Notes under the pieces: model-generated
What the model was told of the DNA's origin: nothing
The model's database searches: none
The model's input: the letters and a program-made list of their open reading frames with translations, nothing else
Made by a program: the position numbers and the translations under genes
Part shown: piece by piece, positions 16,781 to 25,472 of the stretch
How the letters are laid out: each line of letters opens with the position of its first letter
Numbering within the stretch: position 1 is the stretch's first letter
Assembly: GCF_021789315.1 (NCBI RefSeq)
Contig: NZ_CP084561.1
Coordinates: 3,348,001-3,412,000, forward strand
From: Arthrobacter sp. FW305-BF8
GTDB taxonomy: Bacteria > Actinomycetota > Actinomycetes > Actinomycetales > Micrococcaceae
Direction of reading: 5' to 3'
DNA length: 64,000 bases

Positions 16781-16796
16781 TATCGTGGACAGCATG
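16781..16796 (+). promoter_or_regulatory. -10 element of a leaderless galE transcript
   Basis: TATCGT ends 7 nt before the galE ATG at 16794; no ribosome site is present. Confidence 0.6.
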
Positions 16797-17810
16797 AAAA
16801 TTCTGGTTACTGGCGGCACCGGGTACATCGGTTCGCACACCGTTTTGTCCCTTCAGGAAGCCGGGCATGACGTGGTTGTCATTGATAACCTCATTAACTC
16901 CAGTGACGAAGCGCTGCGCCGGGTCGCCGAGCTAACAGGGAAGCCGGCTGCGTTCCACCGCACGGACCTTCTGGACGAGCAGGCCGTGGACGCTGTCTTC
17001 GCCGAGCACGCCGTTGACGCCGTCATTCATTTTGCTGGGCTCAAAGCCGTGGGTGAATCCGTCAGCGAACCTCTGAAGTATTACCATAACAACCTCGTTG
17101 GTACCCTCAACCTGCTCCGGTCGATGGACCGGCACAATGTCCGCTCGATCGTATTTAGCTCCTCGGCCACCGTCTACGGCGAACACAACGCTATCCCGTA
17201 CGTGGAAAAGATGGAGATCGGTGCGAACAACCCCTATGGCCGCACCAAGGAACAGATCGAAGATATTCTGTCCGACCTCGGCGCCGCAGACGGCCGCTGG
17301 CATATAGCCCTCCTGCGCTACTTCAACCCGGTGGGGGCCCACCCGTCGGGACGAATCGGCGAGGACCCCCAGGGCATCCCCAACAACCTCGTACCCTTCA
17401 TCGCCCAGGTCGCCGTCGGCCGGCGTGAAAAGCTCATGGTGTTCGGCGGTGACTACGACACCCCGGATGGAACCTGCCTGCGTGACTACATCCACGTCGT
17501 TGACCTTGCCGAAGGCCACGTGGCGGCCCTGAACCACATCGCGGAACGCGCTGGTGTGTTCCGCTGGAACCTCGGCTCAGGGACGGGTTCCTCGGTGCTC
17601 GAAGTGCTGCGGTCCTTCGAAAAGGCCGTGGGCAGGCCGATCCCCCACGAGATCACCGGCCGCCGTGCCGGCGACCTTCCCGCATTCTGGGCAGACGCCA
17701 CGTCCGCACTGGCCGACCTCTCCTGGTCCACCTCGAAGTCCCTTGACCAGATGTGCGAGGACCACTGGCGTTGGCAAAAAAACAATCCGCAGGGCTACTC
17801 AGCCGACTAA
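16794..17810 (+). CDS. galE: UDP-glucose 4-epimerase
   Basis: 338 residues. The NAD-binding motif GGTGYIGS is at 8-15, the catalytic Ser/Thr region reads SSSATVYG, and the YxxxK pair lies in NNPYGRTKEQIE. Length and all motifs match GalE, which interconverts UDP-glucose and UDP-galactose for cell-surface glycans and galactose use. Earlier in-frame starts would overlap the TetR gene and the operator. It stands alone, with a terminator downstream. Confidence 0.95.
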   Translation: MKILVTGGTGYIGSHTVLSLQEAGHDVVVIDNLINSSDEALRRVAELTGKPAAFHRTDLLDEQAVDAVFAEHAVDAVIHFAGLKAVGESVSEPLKYYHNNLVGTLNLLRSMDRHNVRSIVFSSSATVYGEHNAIPYVEKMEIGANNPYGRTKEQIEDILSDLGAADGRWHIALLRYFNPVGAHPSGRIGEDPQGIPNNLVPFIAQVAVGRREKLMVFGGDYDTPDGTCLRDYIHVVDLAEGHVAALNHIAERAGVFRWNLGSGTGSSVLEVLRSFEKAVGRPIPHEITGRRAGDLPAFWADATSALADLSWSTSKSLDQMCEDHWRWQKNNPQGYSAD

Positions 17811-17832
17811 GAGCTCATCGTTGACAACGCGA

Positions 17833-17868
17833 ACGGCGGCCGCCCACCGGAAGGTGGGCGGCCGCCGT
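17833..17868. terminator. Bidirectional terminator between galE and gltA
   Basis: A perfect 16-bp GC-rich stem with loop GGAA between two convergent genes. Confidence 0.85.
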
Positions 17869-17886
17869 CGTAATTCGTCGCGGGGA

Positions 17887-19188
17887 TTAGCGGGCGGGGT
17901 ACTGCCGCTCGGGCTCGCCCGTGTAGAGCTGCCGCGGACGGCCGATCTTGGTGTTGGGATCGTTGATCATTTCGCGCCACTGGGCAATCCAGCCCGGCAG
18001 GCGGCCGATGGCGAACAGGACGGTGAACATCTTCTCCGGGAAGCCCATGGCCTTGTAGATCAGGCCCGTGTAGAAGTCCACGTTCGGGTACAGCTTGCGC
18101 TGGATGAAGTAGTCATCATTCAGCGCCTTCTCTTCGAGGCGCAAGGCGATCTCCAGGAGTTCATCGTGGCCGCCGAGCTTGCTGAGGATCTCGTGTGCGG
18201 TTGCCTTGACGATCTTGGCGCGCGGGTCGTAGTTCTTGTAGACCCGGTGGCCGAAGCCCATCAGGCGGACGCCGTCTTCCTTGTTCTTGACCTTCTCCAT
18301 GTAGTCCTCGGGCTTGGTGCCGTCGGCCTGGATCTGGCGGAGCATCTTCAGGACGGCCTCGTTGGCGCCGCCGTGGGCGGGGCCGAAGAGGGCGTTGATG
18401 CCGGCGGACACGGACGCGAAGAGGTTGGCATTGGAGGAACCGACCAGCCGCACCGTGGAGGTCGAGCAGTTCTGCTCGTGGTCCGCGTGCAGGATGAGGA
18501 GCAGGTCCAGCGCCTTGGCGACCACCGGGTCCACCTCGTACTGCTCAGCCGGCAGGCCGAAGCTCAGGCGCAGGAAGTTCTCCACCAGGTTGTGGGAGTT
18601 GTCCGGGTACAGCATCGGCTGCCCGATCGACTTCTTGTGGGCGTAGGCCGCAATGACCGGCAGCTTCGCCATCAGGCGGATGGTGGAAACCTCCACCTGC
18701 TCGTCATTGAACGGGTCCAACGAGTCCTGGTAGAACGTGGACAGCGCGGAGACGGCGGAGGACAGCACGGGCATCGGGTGTGCGTCCCGGGGGAAGCCGC
18801 CGAAGAAGCCCTTGAGCTCCTCGTGCAGCAGGGTGTGGCGGCGGATCTTCTGGTCGAAGTCCTCCAGCTCGGCCGGCGTCGGGAGGTTGCCGTAGATCAG
18901 CAGGTAGGAGACTTCCAGAAAGCTGGAGTGCTGGGCAAGCTGCTCGATCGGGTAACCGCGGTACCGCAGGATGCCCGCGTCGCCGTCGATGTAGGTGATG
19001 GCCGACGTCGTGGCGGCCGTGTTCATGAAGCCAGGGTCAAAGGCAACGGCGCCGGTCTGCTTCAGTAGCTTGGAAACGTCGTAGCCTTCGTTTCCCTCAA
19101 CAACCTTGATGCGCGGAAGTTCGAGTTCGCCGCCCGCGTGGCGCAAGATCGCGCTGGTTGTCTCAGTTGCGCTGGTGGTCTCAGTCAT
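17887..19188 (-). CDS. gltA: Citrate synthase
   Basis: 433 residues, type II citrate synthase. The catalytic segments are FGPAHGGANEAV and MGFGHRVYKNYDPRA, each with its active-site His; the Asp follows in the C-terminal domain. It condenses oxaloacetate and acetyl-CoA at the entry to the TCA cycle. A GGGGACTCC stretch precedes the ATG, and a short hairpin (19203-19218) lies in the leader just before the ribosome site. It is transcribed away from dapC/fdxA with about 240 bases between. Confidence 0.96.
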   Translation of the reverse strand: MTETTSATETTSAILRHAGGELELPRIKVVEGNEGYDVSKLLKQTGAVAFDPGFMNTAATTSAITYIDGDAGILRYRGYPIEQLAQHSSFLEVSYLLIYGNLPTPAELEDFDQKIRRHTLLHEELKGFFGGFPRDAHPMPVLSSAVSALSTFYQDSLDPFNDEQVEVSTIRLMAKLPVIAAYAHKKSIGQPMLYPDNSHNLVENFLRLSFGLPAEQYEVDPVVAKALDLLLILHADHEQNCSTSTVRLVGSSNANLFASVSAGINALFGPAHGGANEAVLKMLRQIQADGTKPEDYMEKVKNKEDGVRLMGFGHRVYKNYDPRAKIVKATAHEILSKLGGHDELLEIALRLEEKALNDDYFIQRKLYPNVDFYTGLIYKAMGFPEKMFTVLFAIGRLPGWIAQWREMINDPNTKIGRPRQLYTGEPERQYPAR

Positions 19189-19429
19189 GGAGTCCCCTTC
19201 ATGAGGCCTCTTGGCCTCGCTAGAAAGCTTGATCCAACATCAGGTGAGCCGCGCGGGATCCCGCACGGCGGGACATCCAACGGCCGTGCTGCCTTCTTGT
19301 AGAAAGCCACCATTGATAGTCAGTTAAAAACTACCGCCACTTGCGGGCTGCCACTAATCCGGAAGCGCCAAATTATCCCCAAAACGGGCAAGTTGTGGCG
19401 CGAGTCACATCATTGTTACGGCGCCACCG

Positions 19430-20569
19430 CTATGCCAGGCGGGACACCGCGGCGTCGATTCGCTCGTCGGTTCCGGTGAGGGCCACGCGAACATAGCCGT
19501 GCCCCGCGTCGCCGTAGAACACCCCCGGACCCACCACGATCCCCCGCTCGGCGAGGCGAGCCACGGTGTCCCAGGTTCCTTCGCCCGCCGTGCACCACAG
19601 GTACAGGCCGGCGGCGGACTGGTGCAGCGTTAGCCCGAAGGACTCAAGCGCCGGCAGGAGCCGCTCCCGCCGCCCGCGGTACAGATCCTTCTGCTCCACA
19701 ACGTGCGAGTCGTCGCCGAGGGCCACGCGCATGGCTTCCTGCACCGGGTATGGCACGATCATGCCGGCGTGCTTGCGGCTGTTGACGAGGTTGGCCATGA
19801 GGGCCGCATCCCCGGCAACGAAGGCCGCCCGGTAGCCGGCCACGTTGGACTGCTTGCTCAGCGAGTACACGGCCAGGAGACCGTCGTGGGACGCACCGGC
19901 GACGCGTGGATCCAGGATGCTGGGAACAGCCTGTCCCCCGCGTTGCAGGTCCCACTCGCCCCAGCCAAGCTCGGCGTAGCACTCATCGGAGGCCACCAGG
20001 GCACCGATTTCGCGGGCCTGGTGCACGATCTTCTTCAGTGACGCGGCGTCCCGGACGCTGCCGGTGGGGTTGCCCGGCGAGTTGACCCAGATCAGCCGGA
20101 CCTTTGCCCGGGTGGCCGCGTCCAGTTCGTCGAGGTCATCAGCCGCTACCGCCGTGGCCCCGGCGAACGTGGCCCCGATGTCGTAGGTGGGGTAGGCGAC
20201 CGTGGGCCGGACGACGACGTCTCCCGGCTTGAGGCCCAGCAGGAACGGCAGCCACGCCACGAGTTCCTTGGAGCCCACCGTCGGCATGACGGCGCGGGGG
20301 TCCAGCCCCTCGACTCCCCGGCGGCGGGCGAACCACGCGGCGATGGCCTCCCGGAGCGCCACCGTGCCGTGCACGGTGGGATAACCGGGCGCATCCGCGG
20401 CCGCCTTCAGGGCGTCCTGGATGACCGGGGGCGTCGGGTCCACGGGCGTGCCGATGGACAGGTTGACCGCGCCGCCCGGGTGTTCAGCCGCTTTGGCGAG
20501 GTACGGCGCCATGGCCTCCCACGGGTAGTCGGGCAGGCTAAGGCCGAAACTGCGCACAGCTGTAGTCAC
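19430..20569 (-). CDS. dapC: Succinyldiaminopimelate aminotransferase
   Basis: 379 residues from GTG 20569. It is a class I/II PLP aminotransferase: the NSPGNPTG segment and the PLP-binding lysine in YSLSKQSNVAGYR are present. The DapC assignment rests on resemblance to the actinobacterial enzyme and on its position 13 bases behind the ferredoxin gene, a pairing found across actinobacteria. It makes N-succinyl-LL-diaminopimelate from the keto precursor with glutamate as donor, linking DapD and DapE. An earlier in-frame start would overlap the ferredoxin gene. Confidence 0.92.
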   Translation of the reverse strand: MTTAVRSFGLSLPDYPWEAMAPYLAKAAEHPGGAVNLSIGTPVDPTPPVIQDALKAAADAPGYPTVHGTVALREAIAAWFARRRGVEGLDPRAVMPTVGSKELVAWLPFLLGLKPGDVVVRPTVAYPTYDIGATFAGATAVAADDLDELDAATRAKVRLIWVNSPGNPTGSVRDAASLKKIVHQAREIGALVASDECYAELGWGEWDLQRGGQAVPSILDPRVAGASHDGLLAVYSLSKQSNVAGYRAAFVAGDAALMANLVNSRKHAGMIVPYPVQEAMRVALGDDSHVVEQKDLYRGRRERLLPALESFGLTLHQSAAGLYLWCTAGEGTWDTVARLAERGIVVGPGVFYGDAGHGYVRVALTGTDERIDAAVSRLA

Positions 20570-20582
20570 GAAGGGGTCCGCC

Positions 20583-20909
20583 TCAGTGGTCCTGGTTCTG
20601 CGGCGGGAGCGCTGCAATCATCGGGTGGTCCTTGCCGGTATTGCCCACCTTGGCGGCGCCGCCTGGGGAGCCGAGGTCGTCAAAGAACTCGACGTTCGCC
20701 TTGTAGTAGTCTGCCCATTCCTCGGGGGTGTCATCCTCGTAGTAAATGGCTTCCACCGGGCAGACGGGCTCGCATGCACCGCAGTCGACGCACTCATCGG
20801 GATGGATATAGAGGGAGCGATCGCCTTCGTAGATGCAATCGACGGGGCACTCCTCAATGCATGCCTTGTCCTTAACATCTACACACGGCTGCGCGATTAC
20901 GTACGTCAC
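20583..20909 (-). CDS. fdxA: 7Fe ferredoxin (3Fe-4S/4Fe-4S)
   Basis: 108 residues. Cluster ligands are visible as CVDVKDKACIEECPVDCIYEG, where the pattern gives the 3Fe-4S site, and CVDCGACEPVCPVEAI for the 4Fe-4S site. The C-terminal extension is typical of actinobacterial FdxA. It is a cytosolic electron carrier. Translation probably starts at GTG 20909. It is co-transcribed with dapC. Confidence 0.95.
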   Translation of the reverse strand: MTYVIAQPCVDVKDKACIEECPVDCIYEGDRSLYIHPDECVDCGACEPVCPVEAIYYEDDTPEEWADYYKANVEFFDDLGSPGGAAKVGNTGKDHPMIAALPPQNQDH

Positions 20910-21051
20910 GTCCCTTGCCTCTCCACGTTGATTCCCGGCGACTGGCCGGTTGCTGCATCCGGCCTGCGTGCCGGGCTGTCCACTTCAGAGCCTATTATCT
21001 CCCAGGCCCTTCCCGCTAACGAAGCGGGCGCGTCACACTCCGGGCGCGTCA

Positions 21052-21066
21052 TACGATGGACCGGTG
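21052..21066 (+). promoter_or_regulatory. -10 element of a leaderless transcript starting at GTG 21064
   Basis: TACGAT ends 6 nt before GTG 21064. There is no ribosome site, and this fixes the start of the 85-residue protein. Confidence 0.6.
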
Positions 21067-21321
21067 AGTCTGACAACACCAACGCCCCGGCAGTTCCTGG
21101 CCTCGGCCCCCGCCGGAACGCGCGTGGTGGTGCGGTACAGGATCGACGGCGGCTTTACGGATGCGCTGGGAGTCCTCCTGGCGTGCGGCGAAAGTGAGTG
21201 CACCGTGCGGACCCGCAGGTCCGACGTCGGCATTCCCCTGGACAGCGTGGTGGCCGCCAAACAGGTGCCGCCGGCCCCGCCGCGGCGGGGTTCACGGCTG
21301 GCCCCGCCCGCCGCGGACTGA
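21064..21321 (+). CDS. Small SH3-like protein, resembling the N-domain of Rv0428c-type acetyltransferases
   Basis: 85 residues. The core reads GTRVVVRYRIDGGFTDALGVL, then CTVRTRRSDVGIPLDSVVAAKQVP. This beta-rich pattern is like the SH3-like domain at the front of some actinobacterial GCN5-type acetyltransferases (Rv0428c group). The acetyltransferase domain itself is absent, and no frameshifted remnant follows. The tail is basic. It could be a stand-alone binding module. It is a single gene between fdxA and an ArsR-type regulator. Confidence 0.7.
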   Translation: MSLTTPTPRQFLASAPAGTRVVVRYRIDGGFTDALGVLLACGESECTVRTRRSDVGIPLDSVVAAKQVPPAPPRRGSRLAPPAAD

Positions 21322-21390
21322 CAACCAACCTCGGGCCCCTGGCTTCAGTTCCGGGCAGTGAGTGGCATATGTCTATCGTTCGTTGCTCGT

Positions 21391-21406
21391 TACACTGGCG
21401 TCTATG
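21391..21406 (+). promoter_or_regulatory. -10 element of a leaderless ArsR-type regulator transcript
   Basis: TACACT ends 7 nt before ATG 21404, which favours this start over the ATG-like codon at 21362. Confidence 0.6.
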
Positions 21407-21913
21407 ACACCCCCGCCGGAAAGCGATGACGCGGACCTGGTGGCAAAGGGCCGCGCCCTAAGTTCTCCGCTACGGCTGAGGATTCTTCGTCTATGCCTGC
21501 ACCAGTCACGTACCAACAAGGAGATCGCCGAGCTGCTCGGCCTCAATCCCGCGTCCAGCCTCCACCACGTCCGCACCCTGGTGCGGACCGGGTTCCTGCT
21601 GGCGGAGGAGCGCCGGAAGGGGCGGCGGGGAGCCACCGAGGTGCCCTACATCGCCAGCCGAAAGTCGTGGAGCACTCCTGTGGACAACGTTGCGCCCATC
21701 CTCATTGAAACGTTCCTGCTGGAAACCCGCGACCTTCCGCCCGAGGACATCGAGGTGTGGCGCCTCGGGGTGAAGTTCAACACCGCCAGGCGGGAGGAAA
21801 TGCTGGCCAAGCTCCGCGCTGTCATGGAGGAGTACATGGCACTTCCCGCAGACGACGACGGCGAGGCCACCTCGCTCATGATTGCGCACCACCGGGACCC
21901 GGCGGCAGATTAG
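21404..21913 (+). CDS. ArsR-like winged-helix regulator
   Basis: 169 residues. The winged helix spans about residues 15-85: LSSPLRLRILRLCLHQSRTNKEIAELLGL, then SSLHHVRTLVRTGFLLAEE, with a wing carrying RRGATEVPYIA. No metal-binding cysteines are seen, so it is not a classical ArsR metal sensor. The C-terminal region is helical and acidic. Its target is unknown. Its 3' end overlaps the convergent membrane protein gene by 4 bases. Confidence 0.85.
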   Translation: MTPPPESDDADLVAKGRALSSPLRLRILRLCLHQSRTNKEIAELLGLNPASSLHHVRTLVRTGFLLAEERRKGRRGATEVPYIASRKSWSTPVDNVAPILIETFLLETRDLPPEDIEVWRLGVKFNTARREEMLAKLRAVMEEYMALPADDDGEATSLMIAHHRDPAAD

Positions 21914-22305
21914 CCGCGCTGAAGCCGGCCGGCTGACGGGCGGCTGTACCGCCGGCACCAGGCCAGCATCGCGACGGTAACCACCACGATCCCGTAGACC
22001 CAGATGCCTCCGGCCAGGTCACCGGCAATCAGCCGCTTGCCCGGCTCCATGCCGGACCACCAGCCGGCCAGGGCATAGCAGACCGCGCCGCACACCGCCG
22101 TCGGAATCAGCGTCCGGAACGCCGCCCCGAGGAACAGCTGAAGCGATGCCAGGAGCAGCAGCGCCGCCACGGCACCCACGGGCAGAGCTGAACCGGCGGC
22201 GGCCAACTCCTGGCCGTGCAGCGCGGTTCCGGCGAGGGCAGCAAAAAGAGCTGCCGGCACGGCGGCGGCCAGGCCACCTGCCATGCCGGCAGCTCTTCTG
22301 TTCAC
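21910..22305 (-). CDS. Four-helix membrane protein downstream of typA
   Basis: 131 residues from GTG 22305, with AGGGA at suitable spacing. Four hydrophobic segments can be seen (about 8-30, 42-62, 64-85, 95-117), joined by short loops, and a basic tail follows. I do not recognise a family. It begins 27 bases after the typA stop and so is probably transcribed with it. A 14-bp perfect inverted repeat (22246-22259 with 22284-22297) lies in its first codons. Confidence 0.7.
   Translation of the reverse strand: MNRRAAGMAGGLAAAVPAALFAALAGTALHGQELAAAGSALPVGAVAALLLLASLQLFLGAAFRTLIPTAVCGAVCYALAGWWSGMEPGKRLIAGDLAGGIWVYGIVVVTVAMLAWCRRYSRPSAGRLQRG
22246..22297 (-). repeat. 14-bp perfect inverted repeat at the start of the four-helix membrane protein gene
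   Basis: AAGAGCTGCCGGCA and its complement are separated by 24 bases inside the first 20 codons. In RNA this would form a stable hairpin just behind the start codon, which could damp translation. Confidence 0.6.
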
Positions 22306-22332
22306 TGTTTCAGTTCCCTGCGAAGGGTGCCG

Positions 22333-24261
22333 TTATGCCTTCGCGCGGGCGCGGTTGGCCTTGGCGCGCTCGTTGGTGTCAAGGATGACCTTGCGGATGC
22401 GGATGGCGTCCGGGGTAACCTCAACGCACTCGTCCTCGCGGGCGAATTCGAGGGACTCTTCGAGGGTCAGGTCACGCGGCGGCGTCAGGTTTTCGAAGGT
22501 GTCCGAGGACGCCGCACGCATGTTGGTGAGCTTCTTTTCCTTCGTGATGTTCACGTCCATGTCGTCGGCGCGGGAGTTCTCGCCCACGATCATGCCTTCG
22601 TACACCTCGGAGGTGGGCTTGACGAAGAAGGAGCCGCGTTCCTGCAGGTTGATCATGGCGAACGGGGTCACGACGCCTGCACGGTCAGCCACCATGGAAC
22701 CGTTGGTGCGGTATTCAATCGGGCCGGCCCAGGGCTCGTAGCCCTCGGAGATGGAGGCTGCGATGCCGGCGCCGCGGGTGTCCGTCAGGAACTTGGTGCG
22801 GAAGCCGATCAGGCCACGGGCGGGAACGATGAACTCCATGCGGCACCAGCCGGTGCCGTGGTTCGCCATGTTGGTCATGCGGCCCTTGCGGGCGGCCATC
22901 AGCTGGGTGACCGCGCCGAGGTACTCTTCCGGCACGTCGATGGTCATGTGTTCCATCGGCTCGTGGATCTTGCCGTCAACCGTCCGGGTGACAACCTGCG
23001 GCTTGCCCACGGTCAGCTCGAAGCCTTCACGGCGCATCTGCTCCACGAGGATGGCCAGCGCGAGCTCGCCGCGGCCCTGGACTTCCCAGGCATCCGGGCG
23101 CTCGGTGGGGAGAACCTTGATGGAGACGTTACCGATCAGTTCCTTGTCCAGGCGGTCCTTCACTTGGCGGGCCGTGACCTTGGCGCCCTTGACCTTGCCG
23201 GCCAGCGGGGAGGTGTTGATACCGATGGTCATAGAGATCGCGGGATCGTCAACGGTGATCAGCGGCAGCGGCTGCGGGTTCTCGACATCGGTCAGGGTCT
23301 CACCGATGGTGATTTCCTCGATGCCGGCGACGGCGACGATCTCGCCAGGGCCGGCGGACTCAGCAGGAACGCGCTCGAGCGCCTTGGTGGCGAGGAGTTC
23401 GGTGATCTTGACGGTCTTCAGCTCACCGTTGGCGCGGGCCCAGGCAACCTGCTGGCCCTTGCGGAGGGTGCCGTTGTAGATGCGCAGCAGGGCGAGACGG
23501 CCCAGGAACGGGGAGGCGTCCAGGTTGGTGACGTGCGCCTGCAGGACACCTTCCGGGTTGTAGGTGGGGGCGGGGATGTGCTCGATGATCGCGCTGAAGA
23601 GCGGCTCGAGGTCCTCGTTCTCCGGGGCAGTGCCGTCGGCCGGCTGCTCCAGGGATGCGCGGCCTACCTTTGCGGCGGCGTAAACCACCGGGACGTTGAG
23701 GATCTTGTCCAGGTCGAGGTCCGGAACCTCATCGGCAAGGTCGGAGGCCAGGCCCAGCAGCAGGTCCATGGACTCGTGGACGACCTCTTCGATGCGGGCG
23801 TCGGGGCGGTCGGTCTTGTTGACCAGGAGGATCACCGGCAGGTGGGCGGCGAGGGCCTTGCGGAGAACGAAGCGGGTCTGGGGCAGCGGGCCCTCAGAGG
23901 CATCCACGAGAAGAACAACGCCGTCCACCATGGACAGTCCGCGCTCCACTTCGCCGCCGAAGTCGGCGTGGCCGGGGGTGTCGATGACGTTGATGGTGAT
24001 GGTTTCGCCGTTGGAGGACGGTCCGTTGTAGGCCACCGTGGTGTTCTTGGCCAGGATGGTGATGCCCTTTTCGCGCTCCAGGTCACCGGAGTCCATGACG
24101 CGGTCTTCGAGGTGGTTGTGCTCGGCAAAGGAGTTGGTCTGCTTGAGCATGGCGTCCACAAGGGTGGTCTTGCCGTGGTCAACGTGGGCCACAATCGCGA
24201 CGTTGCGCAGGTCACTGCGAACTGCAGTTGCTACCGCGGTGTTGGTGGTGGTTTCAGACAT
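22333..24261 (-). CDS. typA: Translational GTPase TypA/BipA
   Basis: 642 residues. G-motifs are present: AHVDHGKTTLVDA (P-loop), DTPGHADFGGEVERGL (G3) and NKTDRPDAR (G4). EF-G-like domains II, III and V and the TypA-specific C-terminal domain follow. BipA acts on the ribosome, in large-subunit assembly and under cold or stress. Length matches the family. It is divergent from the SGNH lipoprotein gene with a 271-base gap in which I see no gene. Confidence 0.96.
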   Translation of the reverse strand: MSETTTNTAVATAVRSDLRNVAIVAHVDHGKTTLVDAMLKQTNSFAEHNHLEDRVMDSGDLEREKGITILAKNTTVAYNGPSSNGETITINVIDTPGHADFGGEVERGLSMVDGVVLLVDASEGPLPQTRFVLRKALAAHLPVILLVNKTDRPDARIEEVVHESMDLLLGLASDLADEVPDLDLDKILNVPVVYAAAKVGRASLEQPADGTAPENEDLEPLFSAIIEHIPAPTYNPEGVLQAHVTNLDASPFLGRLALLRIYNGTLRKGQQVAWARANGELKTVKITELLATKALERVPAESAGPGEIVAVAGIEEITIGETLTDVENPQPLPLITVDDPAISMTIGINTSPLAGKVKGAKVTARQVKDRLDKELIGNVSIKVLPTERPDAWEVQGRGELALAILVEQMRREGFELTVGKPQVVTRTVDGKIHEPMEHMTIDVPEEYLGAVTQLMAARKGRMTNMANHGTGWCRMEFIVPARGLIGFRTKFLTDTRGAGIAASISEGYEPWAGPIEYRTNGSMVADRAGVVTPFAMINLQERGSFFVKPTSEVYEGMIVGENSRADDMDVNITKEKKLTNMRAASSDTFENLTPPRDLTLEESLEFAREDECVEVTPDAIRIRKVILDTNERAKANRARAKA

Positions 24262-24532
24262 GCGTTATTGCTCGATTCAGTGGTGAAGTCAGCTGTTGTA
24301 TCGCGACATTTCCAACCGGAACGCACGACGGATCAGACCCTTAACACAGGGCACCTGCCTCCAGTCTAAACGCTGAGCCATTTATTGGCCTAAAACGGGC
24401 ACCTTCTCCCACCCCGGCCCCGCTACCAAATCGTGAATGGGATCAGGCGTCTTGTGGGCAAAATCACTAGCTTTTCCGAAAGTGATCCCCCACTATTGCT
24501 AGACCACGTACGAACACGCCAGGAGTCCACGG

Positions 24533-25384
24533 ATGTTACAAGCCTCGACGCGGGCCCTCCTGATTGGCCCGATCATCGCCGCCACCGTGTTTTTGGCCGG
24601 CTGCGGCGCGGCGACCGTACCGGCGTCCGGTGCGGGATCGGCGGCGCCCGCGGCGCCGCGTGCCGCCGCCCCGGAGGCCGCCCCCGGTGAGGCCATGGCC
24701 GCCGGCCCGGCCGTCGTGAGCGACCTGGGGGCCGCCGTCAACCCCGCCAGCCTTCCCGCCGGAGCGCTGTACCGCAATCCGGCCAACGGGCGGGACGAAG
24801 TAATCGTTGGCAACATCGCCCGCACCGCACTGCTAATCGGTGACTCGCAGTCGGAGCCGCAGGCCAGCTGGCCGCGCCGGGCGCTGGCGGGGCTGGGCTA
24901 CGACGTCTTCTTCTGCGGCAAGGGCGGCACAGGCTATGTCGCCTCCAACGGCACCACCGGCAATTACGTGGATGCCCTGCAGCGCGGCGACTGGCATCTC
25001 CCCTACGGTTTTCCGCCGTTGGTGGTCATCGAGGGCGGCGGAAACGACGCGAAGCAAGGGGCGAGCGACGAGCAGATCTCGGCCAACGCGGACCGGCTGA
25101 TTAGGACGATCAAGCAGCGGTACCCGGGCGCGAAGCTGGCCATGGTGGGAACCTTGGGCAAGGGAGCGCACCACGGCGGCGGCCGGCGCGCCGAGGTGGA
25201 CGCGCTGCTGGGGACCGTCGCCGCGGACCACGGGATTCCGTTCGTCGGTGTCGGGGACTGGCTCTCCCGCTACGGGCTGGAGGCGCAGCTTAAGGACAGC
25301 GTCCACGTGAACGGCGACGGTCACCGCGCCTTGGGTGCGCTGCTGGGTGCCAGGCTCGCGAAGCTGGGGCTGGCCCTGTCCTAG
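24533..25384 (+). CDS. SGNH/GDSL-type hydrolase lipoprotein
   Basis: 283 residues. The N-terminus is a lipoprotein signal with lipobox LAGC (Cys24), followed by an Ala/Pro-rich linker of about 40 residues. SGNH blocks are seen: GDSQS (102-106, catalytic Ser104), GGGND near 164, and DSVHVNGDGH near 258, giving the Asp and His. It is an extracellular, membrane-tethered esterase or acetyl-hydrolase; the substrate may be a cell-wall glycan (inference). AGGAG precedes the ATG. Confidence 0.85.
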   Translation: MLQASTRALLIGPIIAATVFLAGCGAATVPASGAGSAAPAAPRAAAPEAAPGEAMAAGPAVVSDLGAAVNPASLPAGALYRNPANGRDEVIVGNIARTALLIGDSQSEPQASWPRRALAGLGYDVFFCGKGGTGYVASNGTTGNYVDALQRGDWHLPYGFPPLVVIEGGGNDAKQGASDEQISANADRLIRTIKQRYPGAKLAMVGTLGKGAHHGGGRRAEVDALLGTVAADHGIPFVGVGDWLSRYGLEAQLKDSVHVNGDGHRALGALLGARLAKLGLALS

Positions 25385-25418
25385 GTGCATTGGTGCAGAC
25401 CCGCGTTATAGGCAGAAA

Positions 25419-25456
25419 AGGAGCCGGTATCCACGTTTGTGTGAATACCGGCTCCT
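25419..25456. terminator. Bidirectional terminator between SGNH gene and peptide ABC operon
   Basis: A 16-bp stem with one mismatch, followed by GTTTTTTG on the plus strand and TTTT on the minus strand. Confidence 0.9.
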
Positions 25457-25472
25457 GTTTTTTGTTGCCGCG

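Noticed and set aside
17554..19068. A 504-codon plus-strand frame over the citrate synthase gene
   Set aside because: Antisense shadow; citrate synthase is unmistakable on the other strand.
22216..24369. A 717-codon plus-strand frame
   Set aside because: It is antisense to typA and low in recognisable sequence, rich in Gly, His and Val typical of shadow frames.
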